Source: Planctomycetota bacterium (GTDB lineage: Bacteria > Planctomycetota > Planctomycetia > Gemmatales > Gemmataceae). Taken from it: a DNA stretch of 37,881 bases. The position numbers and the translations under genes were made by a program. The stretch lies in assembly GCA_016873095.1 (NCBI GenBank), contig VGYC01000056.1, forward strand, positions 1 to 37,881, given 5' to 3'. Below the pieces are notes generated by a model that had not been told where the DNA came from, made no database searches, and saw nothing but the letters and a program-made list of their open reading frames with translations. This document shows positions 15,931 to 24,316 of the stretch, in pieces (position 1 is the first letter of the stretch; each line of letters starts with the position of its first letter).

Positions 15931-17982
15931 ATGGTCAGTTTCGATCCCGGCCAGATTGGCAGGGCCATCTTCGAAGAATCAGGAGATGCCCTGTTCCTGT
16001 TCGATCCGGAAAATGATCGGCTCATCGAGGTCAACGCCATGGCCGAACGGCTCACCGGCGTTGCCCGCAAGAATCTCCTCGAGCAGCCGGCCACCTACTG
16101 GGTGCGATTCTCCGGAGAAGAGCGGCAAGGGATGCAGCGGCTGCGGCAGGCAGCCAATCAGAGCAGTGTCTTCCTGTCGCAAGATGGCTTCTACCTGCGC
16201 ACTGCCAGTGACGGTGTCTGGATTCCTGTCAACCTGACGATCGCTCGTCTGCACCTGAAGCCCAAGACGCTGGCGCTCATGACCGCCCGCGACATTCGCG
16301 AGCAGCGCGCGGCGCGCACGCCGCTCAAGGAAAAGGAAGCGGAGCTGCGCGAGCGCGAAATTCGCTTGCAGGCGATCATGGACAACAGCCCGGCCATCAT
16401 CGCGGTCAAGGACCGCACGGGCCGTTATCTCATCGCCAATCGCCGCTTGCAGGAGCTGTTTCCGGGTCAGCAATTGCGAGGCAAGACACCTTTCGACCTG
16501 TTGCCACGTGAAACGGCCCAGATGCTTCAGGACCACGATCAAAAGGTGCTGGAAACCAAGCGGGCCATGGAATTCGAGGAGGTCATCGCAAACGGCAGCG
16601 AGTCACGCGTGTATTGCTCGGTGAAGTTTCCGTTCCGTGACGCCGCCGGCCGCATTTACGCCCTTGGCACGATCTCCACGGATATCACCGAGCGCAAGCG
16701 CGCCGAGGAGGACCGCAATCGCTTCTTCACCCTGTCCGTGGATATGCTGTGCACGGCCGGTTACGACGGCTACTTCAAGCGACTCAATCAGTCCTGGCAA
16801 CAGGTGCTGGGCTGGTCGCTAGAGGAATTGCTGGGCCGGCCATACATCGAGTTCATTCATCCCGACGACCGCGCCGCCACCATTGCCGAGGCCGAGAAGA
16901 TCTCCCAGGGATATACGACCATTTCCTTCGAGAATCGCTACCGCTGCGCCGACGGCAGTTACAAGTGGCTGTCGTGGACGGCGATCCCGGACCAAGACCA
17001 GAATCTCGTTTACGCCGCGGCCCGCGACATCACGCAGCGCAAGAAAACCGAGCAAGAGCTGGCCAAGAGCGCCGGCGACCTGGCCATGGCCTACCAGGAA
17101 GCCCAGCTTCTGGCCAAGGAGCTGGAGAAGGCCGTCGCCTCCGAGCGGCAGGCGCATCACCAGCTCAAGAAAACGCAAAGCCGGCTCGTGCAATCGGAGA
17201 AGCTGGTCGCCCTGGGTCAAATGGTCGCCGGCGTGGCGCACGAGATCAACAACCCGCTCACGTTCCTGTCCAACAATTTCACGGTGCTGGAGCGCGACGT
17301 GCTGGCCCTGCGCGACCTGATGAAGCGCTTCGCGGAGGCCGACACGGTCCTGAAGCAGCATCAGCCCGAGCTGTTTCGCGCCATTCAGGAGTATGGCGAG
17401 GCCATTGACCTGGGCTACATCCTCAACAGCCTGGGCGGCATTTTTGCCCGTTCGCGCGAGGGCTTGCGCCGTATCCAGCAGATCGTCACGGACTTGCGCA
17501 GCTTCGCCCGCATGGATGAGGGTGACCTGCACGAGGTCAATCTCAACACCGGCGTGGAATCGACCATCAACATCGTTCGCGGTCACGCCCTCAAGAAAAG
17601 GATCAACCTCAAAGTCGAGCCGGGCAAGCTGCCGCTGGTAACCTGTTATCCGGCCAAGATCAACCAGGTGGTGATGAACCTTGTCGCCAACGCCATCGAC
17701 GCATGTCCCGAGAACGGCGAGGTCGTGGTGCGCACGACCTCGACAGCCGATGGTGTAGAGCTACACGTCAGCGACAACGGCCCAGGCATCCCGGCGGCAA
17801 TTCGCGACCGCATTTTTGATCCATTCTTCACGACCAAGCCGCCCGGCAAGGGCACCGGACTGGGCCTCAGCATCAGCCACGGCATTGTCGAAGATCACGG
17901 CGGCCGCATCGACTTCGAATCCGATCCCCAGCAAGGAACGCATTTCATCGTAACCCTGCCGCTGAAACCTCCGGCACGCTGA
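15931..17982 (+). CDS. Cytoplasmic PAS-sensor histidine kinase
   Basis: A 683-residue kinase with three PAS domains and no membrane segment, so it should sense an intracellular signal. PAS1 covers about 5-120 ([19 protein letters not shown]), PAS2 about 145-260 ([20 protein letters not shown], ending with a PAC strand and [10 protein letters not shown]), PAS3 about 262-380 ([20 protein letters not shown], ending [11 protein letters not shown]). A coiled coil leads to the H-box [12 protein letters not shown] with phospho-acceptor His437. The ATPase domain has the N-box [11 protein letters not shown]1 DNGPGIP, and F/G2 [18 protein letters not shown]. No response regulator is adjacent, so its partner lies elsewhere. 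It starts 'GGGGAACATTCATG'. The SDR gene follows 22 bases downstream. The 220 bases before it hold no supported gene. Confidence 0.93.
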   Translation: MVSFDPGQIGRAIFEESGDALFLFDPENDRLIEVNAMAERLTGVARKNLLEQPATYWVRFSGEERQGMQRLRQAANQSSVFLSQDGFYLRTASDGVWIPVNLTIARLHLKPKTLALMTARDIREQRAARTPLKEKEAELREREIRLQAIMDNSPAIIAVKDRTGRYLIANRRLQELFPGQQLRGKTPFDLLPRETAQMLQDHDQKVLETKRAMEFEEVIANGSESRVYCSVKFPFRDAAGRIYALGTISTDITERKRAEEDRNRFFTLSVDMLCTAGYDGYFKRLNQSWQQVLGWSLEELLGRPYIEFIHPDDRAATIAEAEKISQGYTTISFENRYRCADGSYKWLSWTAIPDQDQNLVYAAARDITQRKKTEQELAKSAGDLAMAYQEAQLLAKELEKAVASERQAHHQLKKTQSRLVQSEKLVALGQMVAGVAHEINNPLTFLSNNFTVLERDVLALRDLMKRFAEADTVLKQHQPELFRAIQEYGEAIDLGYILNSLGGIFARSREGLRRIQQIVTDLRSFARMDEGDLHEVNLNTGVESTINIVRGHALKKRINLKVEPGKLPLVTCYPAKINQVVMNLVANAIDACPENGEVVVRTTSTADGVELHVSDNGPGIPAAIRDRIFDPFFTTKPPGKGTGLGLSISHGIVEDHGGRIDFESDPQQGTHFIVTLPLKPPAR

Positions 17983-18004
17983 GGATTTATCAAGGACCGA
18001 GCTG

Positions 18005-18763
18005 ATGGACCCATTGCAACTGAGCGGGCGGCGGGCGTTGGTGACCGGCGGCAGCCGCGGCATCGGTCTGGCCATCGCGCGTGCCCTGGCACAACGAAGC
18101 GCCGAAGTGGTCATCACGGGCCGCAGGAGCGATGTGCTGACGGCAGCGGCCAACGCCCTGCGAGCCGAGAAGTTGCGTGTCGATTCACTCGTCTGCCATC
18201 AAGGCAATTGCGACGACATCCGCAGTCTATTCGCGCAGCTTGACGAGCGCGGCTGGACACCGGACGTGGCGGTGATCAACGCCGCGACCAATCCCGTCAT
18301 GGGCCCGCTGATCGACATCGACACGGCGGCCTGGGAGAAGATCCTGGCCGTGAACCTGACCGGCGCGCTCGTCACCATGCAGGAGGCGGCGCGGCGCATG
18401 CAACGCCTCAAGAAAGGGTCATTGATCGCCGTGGCGTCGATTGCCGGCATCGATCCGTTGCCGGGACTGGGAGCGTATAGCGTCAGCAAGGCGGGACTGA
18501 TCGGCATGGTCAAGGTGTTGGCGAAGGAGCTGGGTTCATGCGGGATTCGAGTGAACGCCATCGCGCCAGGCCTGGTGGAGACGCGTTTTTCCGCGGCGCT
18601 GCTGGAAGACCGCGCGACGTATGAAAAGCTGATGGCCCACGTCCCCCTGGGCCGGCACGGCCAGCCGGAGGACGTCGCCGGCGCGGCGGTCTACCTGGCC
18701 GGCGATGACTCCGCTTACGTCACGGGGCAGGTACTGGTGGTCGATGGCGGCGGCCGTGTATGA
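18005..18763 (+). CDS. Short-chain dehydrogenase/reductase
   Basis: A 252-residue classical SDR, an NAD(P)-dependent oxidoreductase. The cofactor loop is TGGSRGIG (14-21). The NNAG motif reads INAATN. Catalytic residues are Asn117 (LAVNLTG), Ser145 (VASIAG), Tyr158 and Lys162 (YSVSK). The C-terminus [11 protein letters not shown] is that of the FabG-like subgroup. The Arg at 40-41 after the second strand (VVITGRR) favours NADP. AAGGA precedes the ATG, 22 bases after the kinase stop, so the two may be cotranscribed although no functional link is evident. Substrate unknown. Confidence 0.92.
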   Translation: MDPLQLSGRRALVTGGSRGIGLAIARALAQRSAEVVITGRRSDVLTAAANALRAEKLRVDSLVCHQGNCDDIRSLFAQLDERGWTPDVAVINAATNPVMGPLIDIDTAAWEKILAVNLTGALVTMQEAARRMQRLKKGSLIAVASIAGIDPLPGLGAYSVSKAGLIGMVKVLAKELGSCGIRVNAIAPGLVETRFSAALLEDRATYEKLMAHVPLGRHGQPEDVAGAAVYLAGDDSAYVTGQVLVVDGGGRV

Positions 18764-18841
18764 CCTGTATTACCAGCAAATCGCCTGCGTTCGAAACCTT
18801 GGCAATACAGGCAATCGACGAATATACTGAGCGATGACCAA

Positions 18842-18939
18842 ACCCCGGCAACGAATACGCCACGTCGCGTGGATATGCGATGTGGTGCCACATCTCAAGT
18901 TACGGCAACGGCGCTGGCTGACGAATTCGTTGCCGGGGT
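18842..18939. repeat. Nested inverted-repeat element between SDR and amidohydrolase genes
   Basis: A 15-bp perfect inverted repeat (arm ACCCCGGCAACGAAT at 18842-18856, partner 18925-18939) encloses a second perfect hairpin, GATGTGG-TG-CCACATC at 18879-18894. Just upstream, CCTGTATT (18764-18771) pairs with 18804-18811, directly after the SDR stop. The whole 18764-19024 gap has no gene. It could be a structured RNA, a transcription barrier or a small palindromic repeat; there is no T-tract for a normal terminator. Confidence 0.6.
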
Positions 18940-19024
18940 GTAGAGACGGGGGTGGCAACACAACGAATCCGAACCCGTATCGAGGCCGTCCATCAAGAGA
19001 ATAAAGAAATAAAGAACCATCACC

Positions 19025-20299
19025 ATGAGACTCGCCGACGGCACAACCTTGATCCACAATGCCCAGCTCATCGATGGCACGGGAAAAAGCGTGGTCGCCG
19101 ATGCGGCGGTCTTGGTCCGCGATGGCCGCATCGCGTACGCCGGCCCGAAGTCGCAAGCACCATCGGCGCCGCCCGAGGCGCGGCACATCGACGCACGCGG
19201 CGGCACCGTCATGCCGGGGCTGGTTGAGGCGCACTATCATCCCACTTATTTCAACGTCGCCGAGCTGGCCGACCTCGACGTCAAGTATCCGGTGGAGTAC
19301 GTCACGCTGCTGGCGGCGGCCAACTGCCGGCTGGCGCTGGAATGCGGCTACACTGCGGCACGCTCGGGCGGCAGCCTGCACAACATCGATGTCTGGCTCA
19401 AGAAAGCCATCGATGAGGACCTGTTTGTCGGCCCGCGGCTGGCAGCCAGCGGCCGTGAAATCTGCGGCTCCGGCGGCCTCATGGACTGGAATCCCGACTA
19501 TCTCAAGCTCGGCATGGAAGGGCTGATCCTGCTCGTCAACGGCCCGACGGAGGCCCGCGCCGCTGCCCGCAAGCTTGTCAAGGACGGCGTCGAGTGGATC
19601 AAGACCTATCCCACCGGCGACGCCGCCAGCCGCCATGCCGACCATCACAGTCTTTGCATGACCGAGGAGGAGATGAAGGCCGTCGTGGCCGAGGCGCACA
19701 ACTACAAGGTCAAGGTCACCGGCCATTGCCGGGCGAACCTTGGCATCAAGAATGCCCTGCGCGCCGGCTTCGACTGCCTGGAGCACGGCACGTTCATGGA
19801 TGCCGAGGCGCTCGACATGCTCATGGAGCGGAAGACGCCGGTCGTGCCGGCGCTGCAGTTCGAACACGCCAGCGTGGTGCGCGGTCCCGAGTTCAAGATG
19901 CCGGACTGGATGATCGACGGCCACAAGGAGACGCTGGAAGGCGGCGCTGACAGCGCCCGCATGATTCTCAAGGCGGGAGGCCGGCTTGGCCTGGGCGGTG
20001 ATTACGGCTTCGCCTGGAACCCGCATGGCGACTATGCCAAGGAGATCAGCTTCTTCGTCAACTACGTCGGCTTCACGCCGCTCGAAGCCATCATGTGCGC
20101 CACCAGATCAGGGGCGGAGATCATGGGCTGTGGCGACAAGTTCGGCACCGTCGAGCCCGGCAAGCTGGCCGATCTACTCATCGTCGATGGCGACGTCGTC
20201 AAGGACATCACGCTTCTCGAGAATCGCAAGCGCTTCATCGCGGTGATGCAGGGGGGCGTGATCAAGGCGGGGCAACTTCTGGCGCCGCTTGCGGCATAG
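19025..20299 (+). CDS. Metal-dependent amidohydrolase (imidazolonepropionase/prolidase-like)
   Basis: A 424-residue cytoplasmic hydrolase of the amidohydrolase superfamily. The composite beta-sandwich is seen at both ends (IHNAQLIDGTG and VVADAAVLVRDGRI at the start; GTVEPGKLADLLIVDGDV near the end). The metal site is built from H70 and H72 in GLVEAHYHP, a candidate carboxylated Lys in WIKTYPTG, His in VTGHCRA, His in CLEHGTF, and Asp in GLGGDYG. A normal Shine-Dalgarno site is lacking before the ATG at 19025; the frame nevertheless starts at the usual place for the family. Substrates in this family are imides, amides and dipeptides; none can be named here. Confidence 0.88.
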   Translation: MRLADGTTLIHNAQLIDGTGKSVVADAAVLVRDGRIAYAGPKSQAPSAPPEARHIDARGGTVMPGLVEAHYHPTYFNVAELADLDVKYPVEYVTLLAAANCRLALECGYTAARSGGSLHNIDVWLKKAIDEDLFVGPRLAASGREICGSGGLMDWNPDYLKLGMEGLILLVNGPTEARAAARKLVKDGVEWIKTYPTGDAASRHADHHSLCMTEEEMKAVVAEAHNYKVKVTGHCRANLGIKNALRAGFDCLEHGTFMDAEALDMLMERKTPVVPALQFEHASVVRGPEFKMPDWMIDGHKETLEGGADSARMILKAGGRLGLGGDYGFAWNPHGDYAKEISFFVNYVGFTPLEAIMCATRSGAEIMGCGDKFGTVEPGKLADLLIVDGDVVKDITLLENRKRFIAVMQGGVIKAGQLLAPLAA

Positions 20300-20359
20300 G
20301 GTGAGAGGTTCCCGGCGCGAATCCGCAAGCGGCGACTCATTTCTTCTCGGAGGGTCGTC

Positions 20360-20896
20360 ATGTTCATCAAGTCTCTCGGTGTGGTCTTGATCGTGGGCGT
20401 GGTCCTGGCAGGCGATCTGCCTTCCGGGCCGCAGGTCGGCCAGAAGCTGACGCCCTTCAAGGTGCTCGCCTTCTCGGGGCCGGACGCCGGCAAGGAGCTG
20501 GAGTTATTGAAGAAGGACAAGGGACCGACGCTCTTGATCTTTGTCCACAAGATCACCCGGCCGGCGCTCAAATTTCTCCGGCCGGTGGACAAGTTCGTTG
20601 CCGAGCTGGAGGAGGGCAAGCTGCACGCCCGCATCGTCTGGCTCAGCGAGGACAAGGACAAAGCCAAGGAGTTTCTGGACCGGGCCAAGAATTCGCTGAA
20701 CCTGGAGACACCCATCGTCATCTCGCTCGACGGCAAGGACGGCCCCGGTGCCTACGGCCTCAACGACCAGGTCGCGCTCACCGTGCTCATTGCCAAGGGC
20801 AGCAAGGTCGAGGCCAACTTCGCCCTCATCGACCCCAACGCCAACGACGCTCCCAAGGTGATCCGGGCGCTGGGGAAGGTGACCGGCAAGAAGTGA
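20360..20896 (+). CDS. Exported thioredoxin-fold-like protein without CxxC
   Basis: A 178-residue protein with a short signal peptide (MFIKSLGVVLIVGVVLAGD) and a good GGAGG site before the ATG. The body looks like the AhpC/redoxin fold (VGQKLTPFKVLAFSGPDAGK, then GPTLLIFVHKITRPALKFLR), but the position where peroxiredoxins and thioredoxins carry catalytic Cys reads VHKITRP. No cysteine is present anywhere in the mature protein, so it cannot do thiol redox chemistry. The C-terminal half (GLNDQVALTVLIAKGSKVEA, then NFALIDPNANDAPKVIRALG) fits the last strands and helix of that fold. Function unknown; a binding role is plausible. Confidence 0.7.
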   Translation: MFIKSLGVVLIVGVVLAGDLPSGPQVGQKLTPFKVLAFSGPDAGKELELLKKDKGPTLLIFVHKITRPALKFLRPVDKFVAELEEGKLHARIVWLSEDKDKAKEFLDRAKNSLNLETPIVISLDGKDGPGAYGLNDQVALTVLIAKGSKVEANFALIDPNANDAPKVIRALGKVTGKK

Positions 20897-20965
20897 GCAT
20901 CATTTTCGCGGCCTTCAAATGGATGGGGTAGTTTGCCCGAGTGGATTCCAGCTACGGCGTAGCGC

Positions 20966-21301
20966 TTGCTGGAATGCTCGTTCTTGGTCCCGATTCGACG
21001 GGACAAGGAGATATCGGATGGCAAGCTGCATCCGGAGCGAAAATGGCGGTGGCTCAATGAAGGGCTGTTTGAGCTGTTTGGCGGCCACACCCTTGCACCA
21101 GGATTCTATCAGGGCCAATGGTTGAATCCGAAGAGCGGAGTTCCGATAGCCGACGAATCACGAAAGTACATCGTGGCCGTTCCGCGGAAGCGCGTCGATG
21201 AACTGCGGCAACTGTTGGCCGAAGCCTGCACCGCCTTTCAGCAACAGGCAATCTACCTGAGCGTTGCAGGGCACGTCGAACTGATTGAGGCAAATACATG
21301 A
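20966..21301 (+). CDS. Conserved small protein of unknown function, first gene of an HTH-linked pair
   Basis: A 111-residue protein. It starts at TTG 20966; an in-frame TAG at 20960-20962 excludes a longer form. It begins LLECSFLVPIRRD and contains an aromatic-rich centre (WRWLNEGLFELFGGHTLAPG, FYQGQW), then RKYIVAVPRKRVDELRQLL and AIYLSVAGHVELIE. I recall similar small planctomycete proteins but no named family. Its TGA overlaps the ATG of the helix-turn-helix gene by 4 bases, so both are made together. The coupling to a small HTH protein recalls toxin-antitoxin modules, but toxicity is untested. A short inverted repeat (ATTCCAGC...GCTGGAAT, 20944-20976) straddles the start. Confidence 0.65.
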   Translation: MLECSFLVPIRRDKEISDGKLHPERKWRWLNEGLFELFGGHTLAPGFYQGQWLNPKSGVPIADESRKYIVAVPRKRVDELRQLLAEACTAFQQQAIYLSVAGHVELIEANT

Positions 21302-21813
21302 TTCGCGCCAAGACCTACGTGGACCTGAACGGCCGTGAATTTGTCGTAGACGACCTGGACGCGGACGAGCGCCGTCTGCTGCAGAACATCAGGCGGCAAG
21401 CACAGCGCGGGCCCGACTGGAATGCCTTCGACAACAACTGGCTGCCGCAAGTTGCCGAATTCTATCGACGCCGCGGCTTGAGGCGCCGCCAGACGATCGA
21501 AACTGCCATCTTTCAGATCGCCCAGGACCTGAGCAGCCGCCTCGGCATCGACCAGGGCAAGACGCGCCGCGCCGACTATCGTGACGAGCTGGCTGATTTG
21601 ATCCAAGCCAGGTTCAAGAGCCAGGGAGAGTTCTGCAAGGCCACCGGCTTGTCCACCGATATGCTCAGCCACGTGCTGGCCAGGCGCAAGCACCTGGGCA
21701 TCGACACGCTGCAAAGTGCTCTCGAACGCATCGGCTTCACCCTGCGCATCGTGCCACGGACCAAGGCTGCAAAGCGGAACGGCACACACGCCTCCAGCCC
21801 ACGGCCTTCATAA
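21298..21813 (+). CDS. Helix-turn-helix (XRE/Cro-like) protein
   Basis: A 171-residue protein. The N-terminal 90 residues are charged and helical (LDADERRLLQNIRRQAQ, DWNAFDNNWLPQVAEFYRRR). The C-terminal part has an XRE-type helix-turn-helix at about 100-145: LIQARFKSQGEFCKATGLST, then DMLSHVLARRKHLGIDTLQS and ALERIGFTLRI, the layout of antitoxin-type Cro repressors (HigA, or those that end in 'L..AL.alG..l.i'). It begins inside the stop codon of the upstream gene (ATGA). The protein may be the regulator or antitoxin of the pair. It is the last rightward gene before the convergent sialidase gene. Confidence 0.75.
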   Translation: MIRAKTYVDLNGREFVVDDLDADERRLLQNIRRQAQRGPDWNAFDNNWLPQVAEFYRRRGLRRRQTIETAIFQIAQDLSSRLGIDQGKTRRADYRDELADLIQARFKSQGEFCKATGLSTDMLSHVLARRKHLGIDTLQSALERIGFTLRIVPRTKAAKRNGTHASSPRPS

Positions 21814-21873
21814 ATGAGTCATTCAATAACTTACCTGCACGGCTCGCGTAACTTTGGCCGGCCGCGCTGATTG

Positions 21874-23037
21874 CTACTTGGAAGAGGAGTTGCCATCACC
21901 ATAGAGCCAGTGCACCTCGAAGATCGCGGCCTTCAGATGAATGGGGTAGTTGGACATGAAACCGTTCTTCTGGTAGAGGCAAGCCCAGTAGTTGACGATG
22001 GCAGTCCCCTTGCTGGTGAAGGTGAGGCCGGGGTTCGAGTAGGCCCAGCCCGGATCGTCCTCGATATGTCGCGGCTTGCTCCAGGTGCGGCCGTCGTCCT
22101 TCGAGATGGCCGCACTCAGCGGCGTGCGCTTGCCGAAGTGTGAGCGCCACTTCGGGTCATACCTGGCGGCGTTCCAGATGAGGACGAGGTCGCCGGTCTT
22201 CGGAATCCTGGCCAGCTCGGGGCAGGACTCCGGCGCCTCGACGCCGAGTGATTCGGATTTCGACCAGGTGACGCCGCCATCGGCGGAGATCGACTTGTAG
22301 ACGCTGCCCAGCTGGGTGCGCATGACCATGAGCAGCTTCTTGTCGCGCAGCTCCTCAACGTGCGGCTCCATGGCGCCGCGCTTGGCGGCCGTCACCCATG
22401 TTTCGCCCTCCTTCCAGGTTTTGCCATGGTCGTCGCTGTAGTAGATTCCCGCTTCCCAGCGATCCGGTTCCCCTTTCTTGCTCGGGTCGCGATTGACCGG
22501 GATGAGGAGCCGTCCCGTCGAGAGGCGTTTCAGAGTGTGGCTGGTCAGCGTGATCGGCTTTTCCTTCCACAACGTCGCCAGCGGCTGAAACGACTTGCCC
22601 TCGTCCTTGGAGATCCAGGCGTAGGCCGACGCCGGCGGATAGCGGTTGATGGCCTTGTCGAAGGTGTGGTAGCGCATGAAGCAGAACAGGATATCGCCGC
22701 TGGGCAAGCGAATCAGGCTCGGCGAGAAGACGTTGATGTCCTCCTTGGTCGGCGTGACCAGCACACGATGTCCGCCCCAGGTGCGCCCGCCGTCGCGCGA
22801 GGTCATCGACACCAGCCGGCCGGGAAAGAAATCGGAGTCCCCCTTGCCCAGCGTGAATTCCTGGTAGATGATCAGCAGCTTGCCATCCTTGAGCTCGATG
22901 ATCGAGCCCTCGGAGTTACGGACGACCTTGCCCTTGGCCTCGGCGAGCATGACGATCTCAGGCTTGGCGGGAACGACGTTGGCGCGAGCGAGCAGGACCG
23001 GACTCAGGAAAAGAGCGATTGCCAAGATTCGGACCAC
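21874..23037 (-). CDS. Exported sialidase-like Asp-box (BNR) protein
   Basis: A 387-residue six-bladed beta-propeller of the exo-alpha-sialidase superfamily. The start is GTG at 23037, fixed by GAGGAG 6 bases upstream and by the signal peptide that follows (VRILAIALFLSPVLLARA). Five Asp-box motifs S-x-D-x-G-x-[TS]-[WF] are seen: SRDGGRTW, SKDEGKSF, SDDHGKTW, SADGGVTW and SKDDGRTW. A propeller entry RNSEGSIIELKDGKLLIIYQ and acidic active-site candidates (MEPHVEEL, ESCPELARI) fit the planctomycete 'sialidase family' group. True sialidases have an Arg triad that I cannot verify here, so another glycan hydrolase or binding role is possible. Only 11 bases separate it from the upstream small gene. 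Confidence 0.85.
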   Translation of the reverse strand: MVRILAIALFLSPVLLARANVVPAKPEIVMLAEAKGKVVRNSEGSIIELKDGKLLIIYQEFTLGKGDSDFFPGRLVSMTSRDGGRTWGGHRVLVTPTKEDINVFSPSLIRLPSGDILFCFMRYHTFDKAINRYPPASAYAWISKDEGKSFQPLATLWKEKPITLTSHTLKRLSTGRLLIPVNRDPSKKGEPDRWEAGIYYSDDHGKTWKEGETWVTAAKRGAMEPHVEELRDKKLLMVMRTQLGSVYKSISADGGVTWSKSESLGVEAPESCPELARIPKTGDLVLIWNAARYDPKWRSHFGKRTPLSAAISKDDGRTWSKPRHIEDDPGWAYSNPGLTFTSKGTAIVNYWACLYQKNGFMSNYPIHLKAAIFEVHWLYGDGNSSSK

Positions 23038-23048
23038 GACGTGCTCCT

Positions 23049-23303
23049 CTATGGGTTTGGAGTAAATCCGGGCGGTGCGATGATCTCTGCAAGAATAGGT
23101 GGATCGGTGAACCAGCAATCGCACCAGTCGTAGACTTCGATAGTCCACCTGCCGTTCCGTTCGATCCAGGGCGTGTTCAGCAATAGTTGGTGGATCTCGG
23201 CGAACTCGCCAATGAATCCGAGGGCCTTTCCCACGGTCGTCGCTCTTGCCGTCACGTGCTGAATGCCAAAACAGACTCCGTCAGCCATTTCAATCGTGAA
23301 CAT
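23049..23303 (-). CDS. Small protein of unknown function in the toxin-antitoxin cluster
   Basis: An 84-residue protein starting at ATG 23303, nine bases after the stop of the preceding gene. The sequence MFTIEMADGVCFGIQHVTAR, then RNGRWTIEVYDWCDCWF, is Trp/Cys-rich in its second half; no family recognised. It lies in an uninterrupted leftward run of genes that starts with the antitoxin at 24256 and continues into the sialidase. No Shine-Dalgarno site is evident, which suggests coupling to the gene before it. Confidence 0.5.
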   Translation of the reverse strand: MFTIEMADGVCFGIQHVTARATTVGKALGFIGEFAEIHQLLLNTPWIERNGRWTIEVYDWCDCWFTDPPILAEIIAPPGFTPNP

Positions 23304-23312
23304 GTCAACTCA

Positions 23313-23687
23313 TTAAATAGCACAGAACACTCCAACAAGGTCTCCGCGCACTCCGATGGCGATGGGCCTTTCCGACCCTTGAGCCTGAATTCCTAAACCA
23401 AACTCGCCGCTGGCGGGGTCATACCATTCCAGATATCCGTTTCCGGCGTCGGCCACGACCCACAGCTCAGCGAAGCTTGGGTCAACCTGCCGCACTTGTT
23501 CGTAGGTCTCTCGCAATTCGAAGCGTTGGATGTATGGCTCGACCAATGATCGCTTCAGTCTTTCGACATAACTGTCAACCTTCTCGCGCGACCACGGCAC
23601 GCCGATAGTGGTACCTTGCGGCGGGTGAGCATAGTGGTAGCCAGCGAGAGTGTCCCGGACCAAGATCGAAATTGATTCTGAATTCAT
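23313..23687 (-). CDS. Small protein of unknown function downstream of the MazF-like toxin
   Basis: A 124-residue protein if it starts at ATG 23687, 16 bases after the toxin stop; an earlier ATG at 23735 would overlap the toxin by 32 bases. Neither has a clear ribosome site. Segments such as PWSREKVDSYVERLKRSL, FAELWVVADAGNGYLEWYDP and GEFGLGIQAQG suggest a compact alpha/beta protein. I do not recognise the family. Its position behind a toxin gene could mean a third module component or an immunity-like protein; this is inference only. Confidence 0.55.
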   Translation of the reverse strand: MNSESISILVRDTLAGYHYAHPPQGTTIGVPWSREKVDSYVERLKRSLVEPYIQRFELRETYEQVRQVDPSFAELWVVADAGNGYLEWYDPASGEFGLGIQAQGSERPIAIGVRGDLVGVFCAI

Positions 23688-23703
23688 CGTGGCGTCAGTG
23701 AGT

Positions 23704-24044
23704 TCAAGTTGGCTCGCAATCCGCTTCGAAAACATGACCCAGCGCGTGAATGACTTCTCGCATCTTCACATCGTCCAAAGTACCGATCAATCCAGCAGCA
23801 GTGTCGAGGTCTTGCTTGTCGATGAACGTTACCGTTTCGCATTGCGCCACGCATTGTTGAGGCAGCCCGAAGTCCCCGGCATCGAAAGGAACACAGTCAA
23901 GTAGACTTGATCGAATGAGAGGTTGGCAGTCGTCAGCAAGACGGCAACCACATAATTGCCGCGGTTCAATTCTTCTCTTGAGACGACTAGCAGCGGGCGT
24001 CTGCCGGCGTCGAGGTCGGCCCAGTACAATTCGCCTGGCCTCAT
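23704..24044 (-). pseudogene. mazF: MazF/PemK-like mRNA interferase toxin with a frameshift
   Basis: The ATG at 24044 opens a typical PemK/MazF N-terminus (MRPGELYWADLDAGRRPLLV, then VSREELNRG and VAVLLTTANLSFDQ, 46 residues). After that the frame ends in unrelated residues and a stop at 23829. The -1 frame from about 23910 continues the family exactly: LDCVPFDAGDFGLPQQCVAQ, CETVTFIDKQ and a C-terminal IHALGHVFEADCEP, stopping at 23704. One base change in 23890-23912 would restore a 113-residue toxin of normal length. It may be an inactive allele, a sequencing error or a slippage site. The ATG overlaps the antitoxin TGA by one base (TGATG). Confidence 0.8.
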
Positions 24045-24256
24045 CAGTAAGGATTCTCCTTCGCCCAGCGCCTGGTCGCTTGGCGCGCCGCGCGAGTCCA
24101 GGCGGCTTTCTCGCGATCATCTTGCAGAAGAGCCTGGATCCGCTCGAAATCCTCGCCGCGAAGCAGCACGATCCCTTCATTCATGTTGGATGCCGGTACA
24201 TGCACCGCCTCGCCGTTTTGCAAGGCCAGTCTCTGAGTCTCGGATAGCTCGATCAT
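24044..24256 (-). CDS. Antitoxin partner of the MazF/PemK-like toxin
   Basis: A 70-residue protein starting at ATG 24256 with a GGAGG site just upstream. It reads ELSETQRLALQNGEAVHVPA, then VLLRGEDFERIQALLQDDRE and a basic helix TRAARQATRRWAKENPY. The layout of a short strand region, a Phd-like 'LLR..d.eRiqall.Dd' helix and a charged tail matches planctomycete antitoxins found in front of PemK toxins. Its stop overlaps the toxin start by one base, so the two are translationally coupled. It would bind and neutralise the toxin and repress the promoter. It is divergent from the cimA leader. Confidence 0.75.
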   Translation of the reverse strand: MIELSETQRLALQNGEAVHVPASNMNEGIVLLRGEDFERIQALLQDDREKAAWTRAARQATRRWAKENPY

Positions 24257-24316
24257 CGCTCCCTCCATTGTGTCGATGGTATCGCACCCCTTGGCGTCGT
24301 GCAAGAGGCTCACGAT

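Noticed and set aside
15735-16016. 93-codon plus-strand ORF before the histidine kinase
   Set aside because: It overlaps the kinase N-terminus in another frame and has no motif; the region upstream of the kinase is treated as non-coding.
18770-20026. 418-codon open frame on the minus strand
   Set aside because: It is the antisense shadow of the amidohydrolase gene, which has clear family motifs; GC-rich codon bias keeps the opposite frame open.
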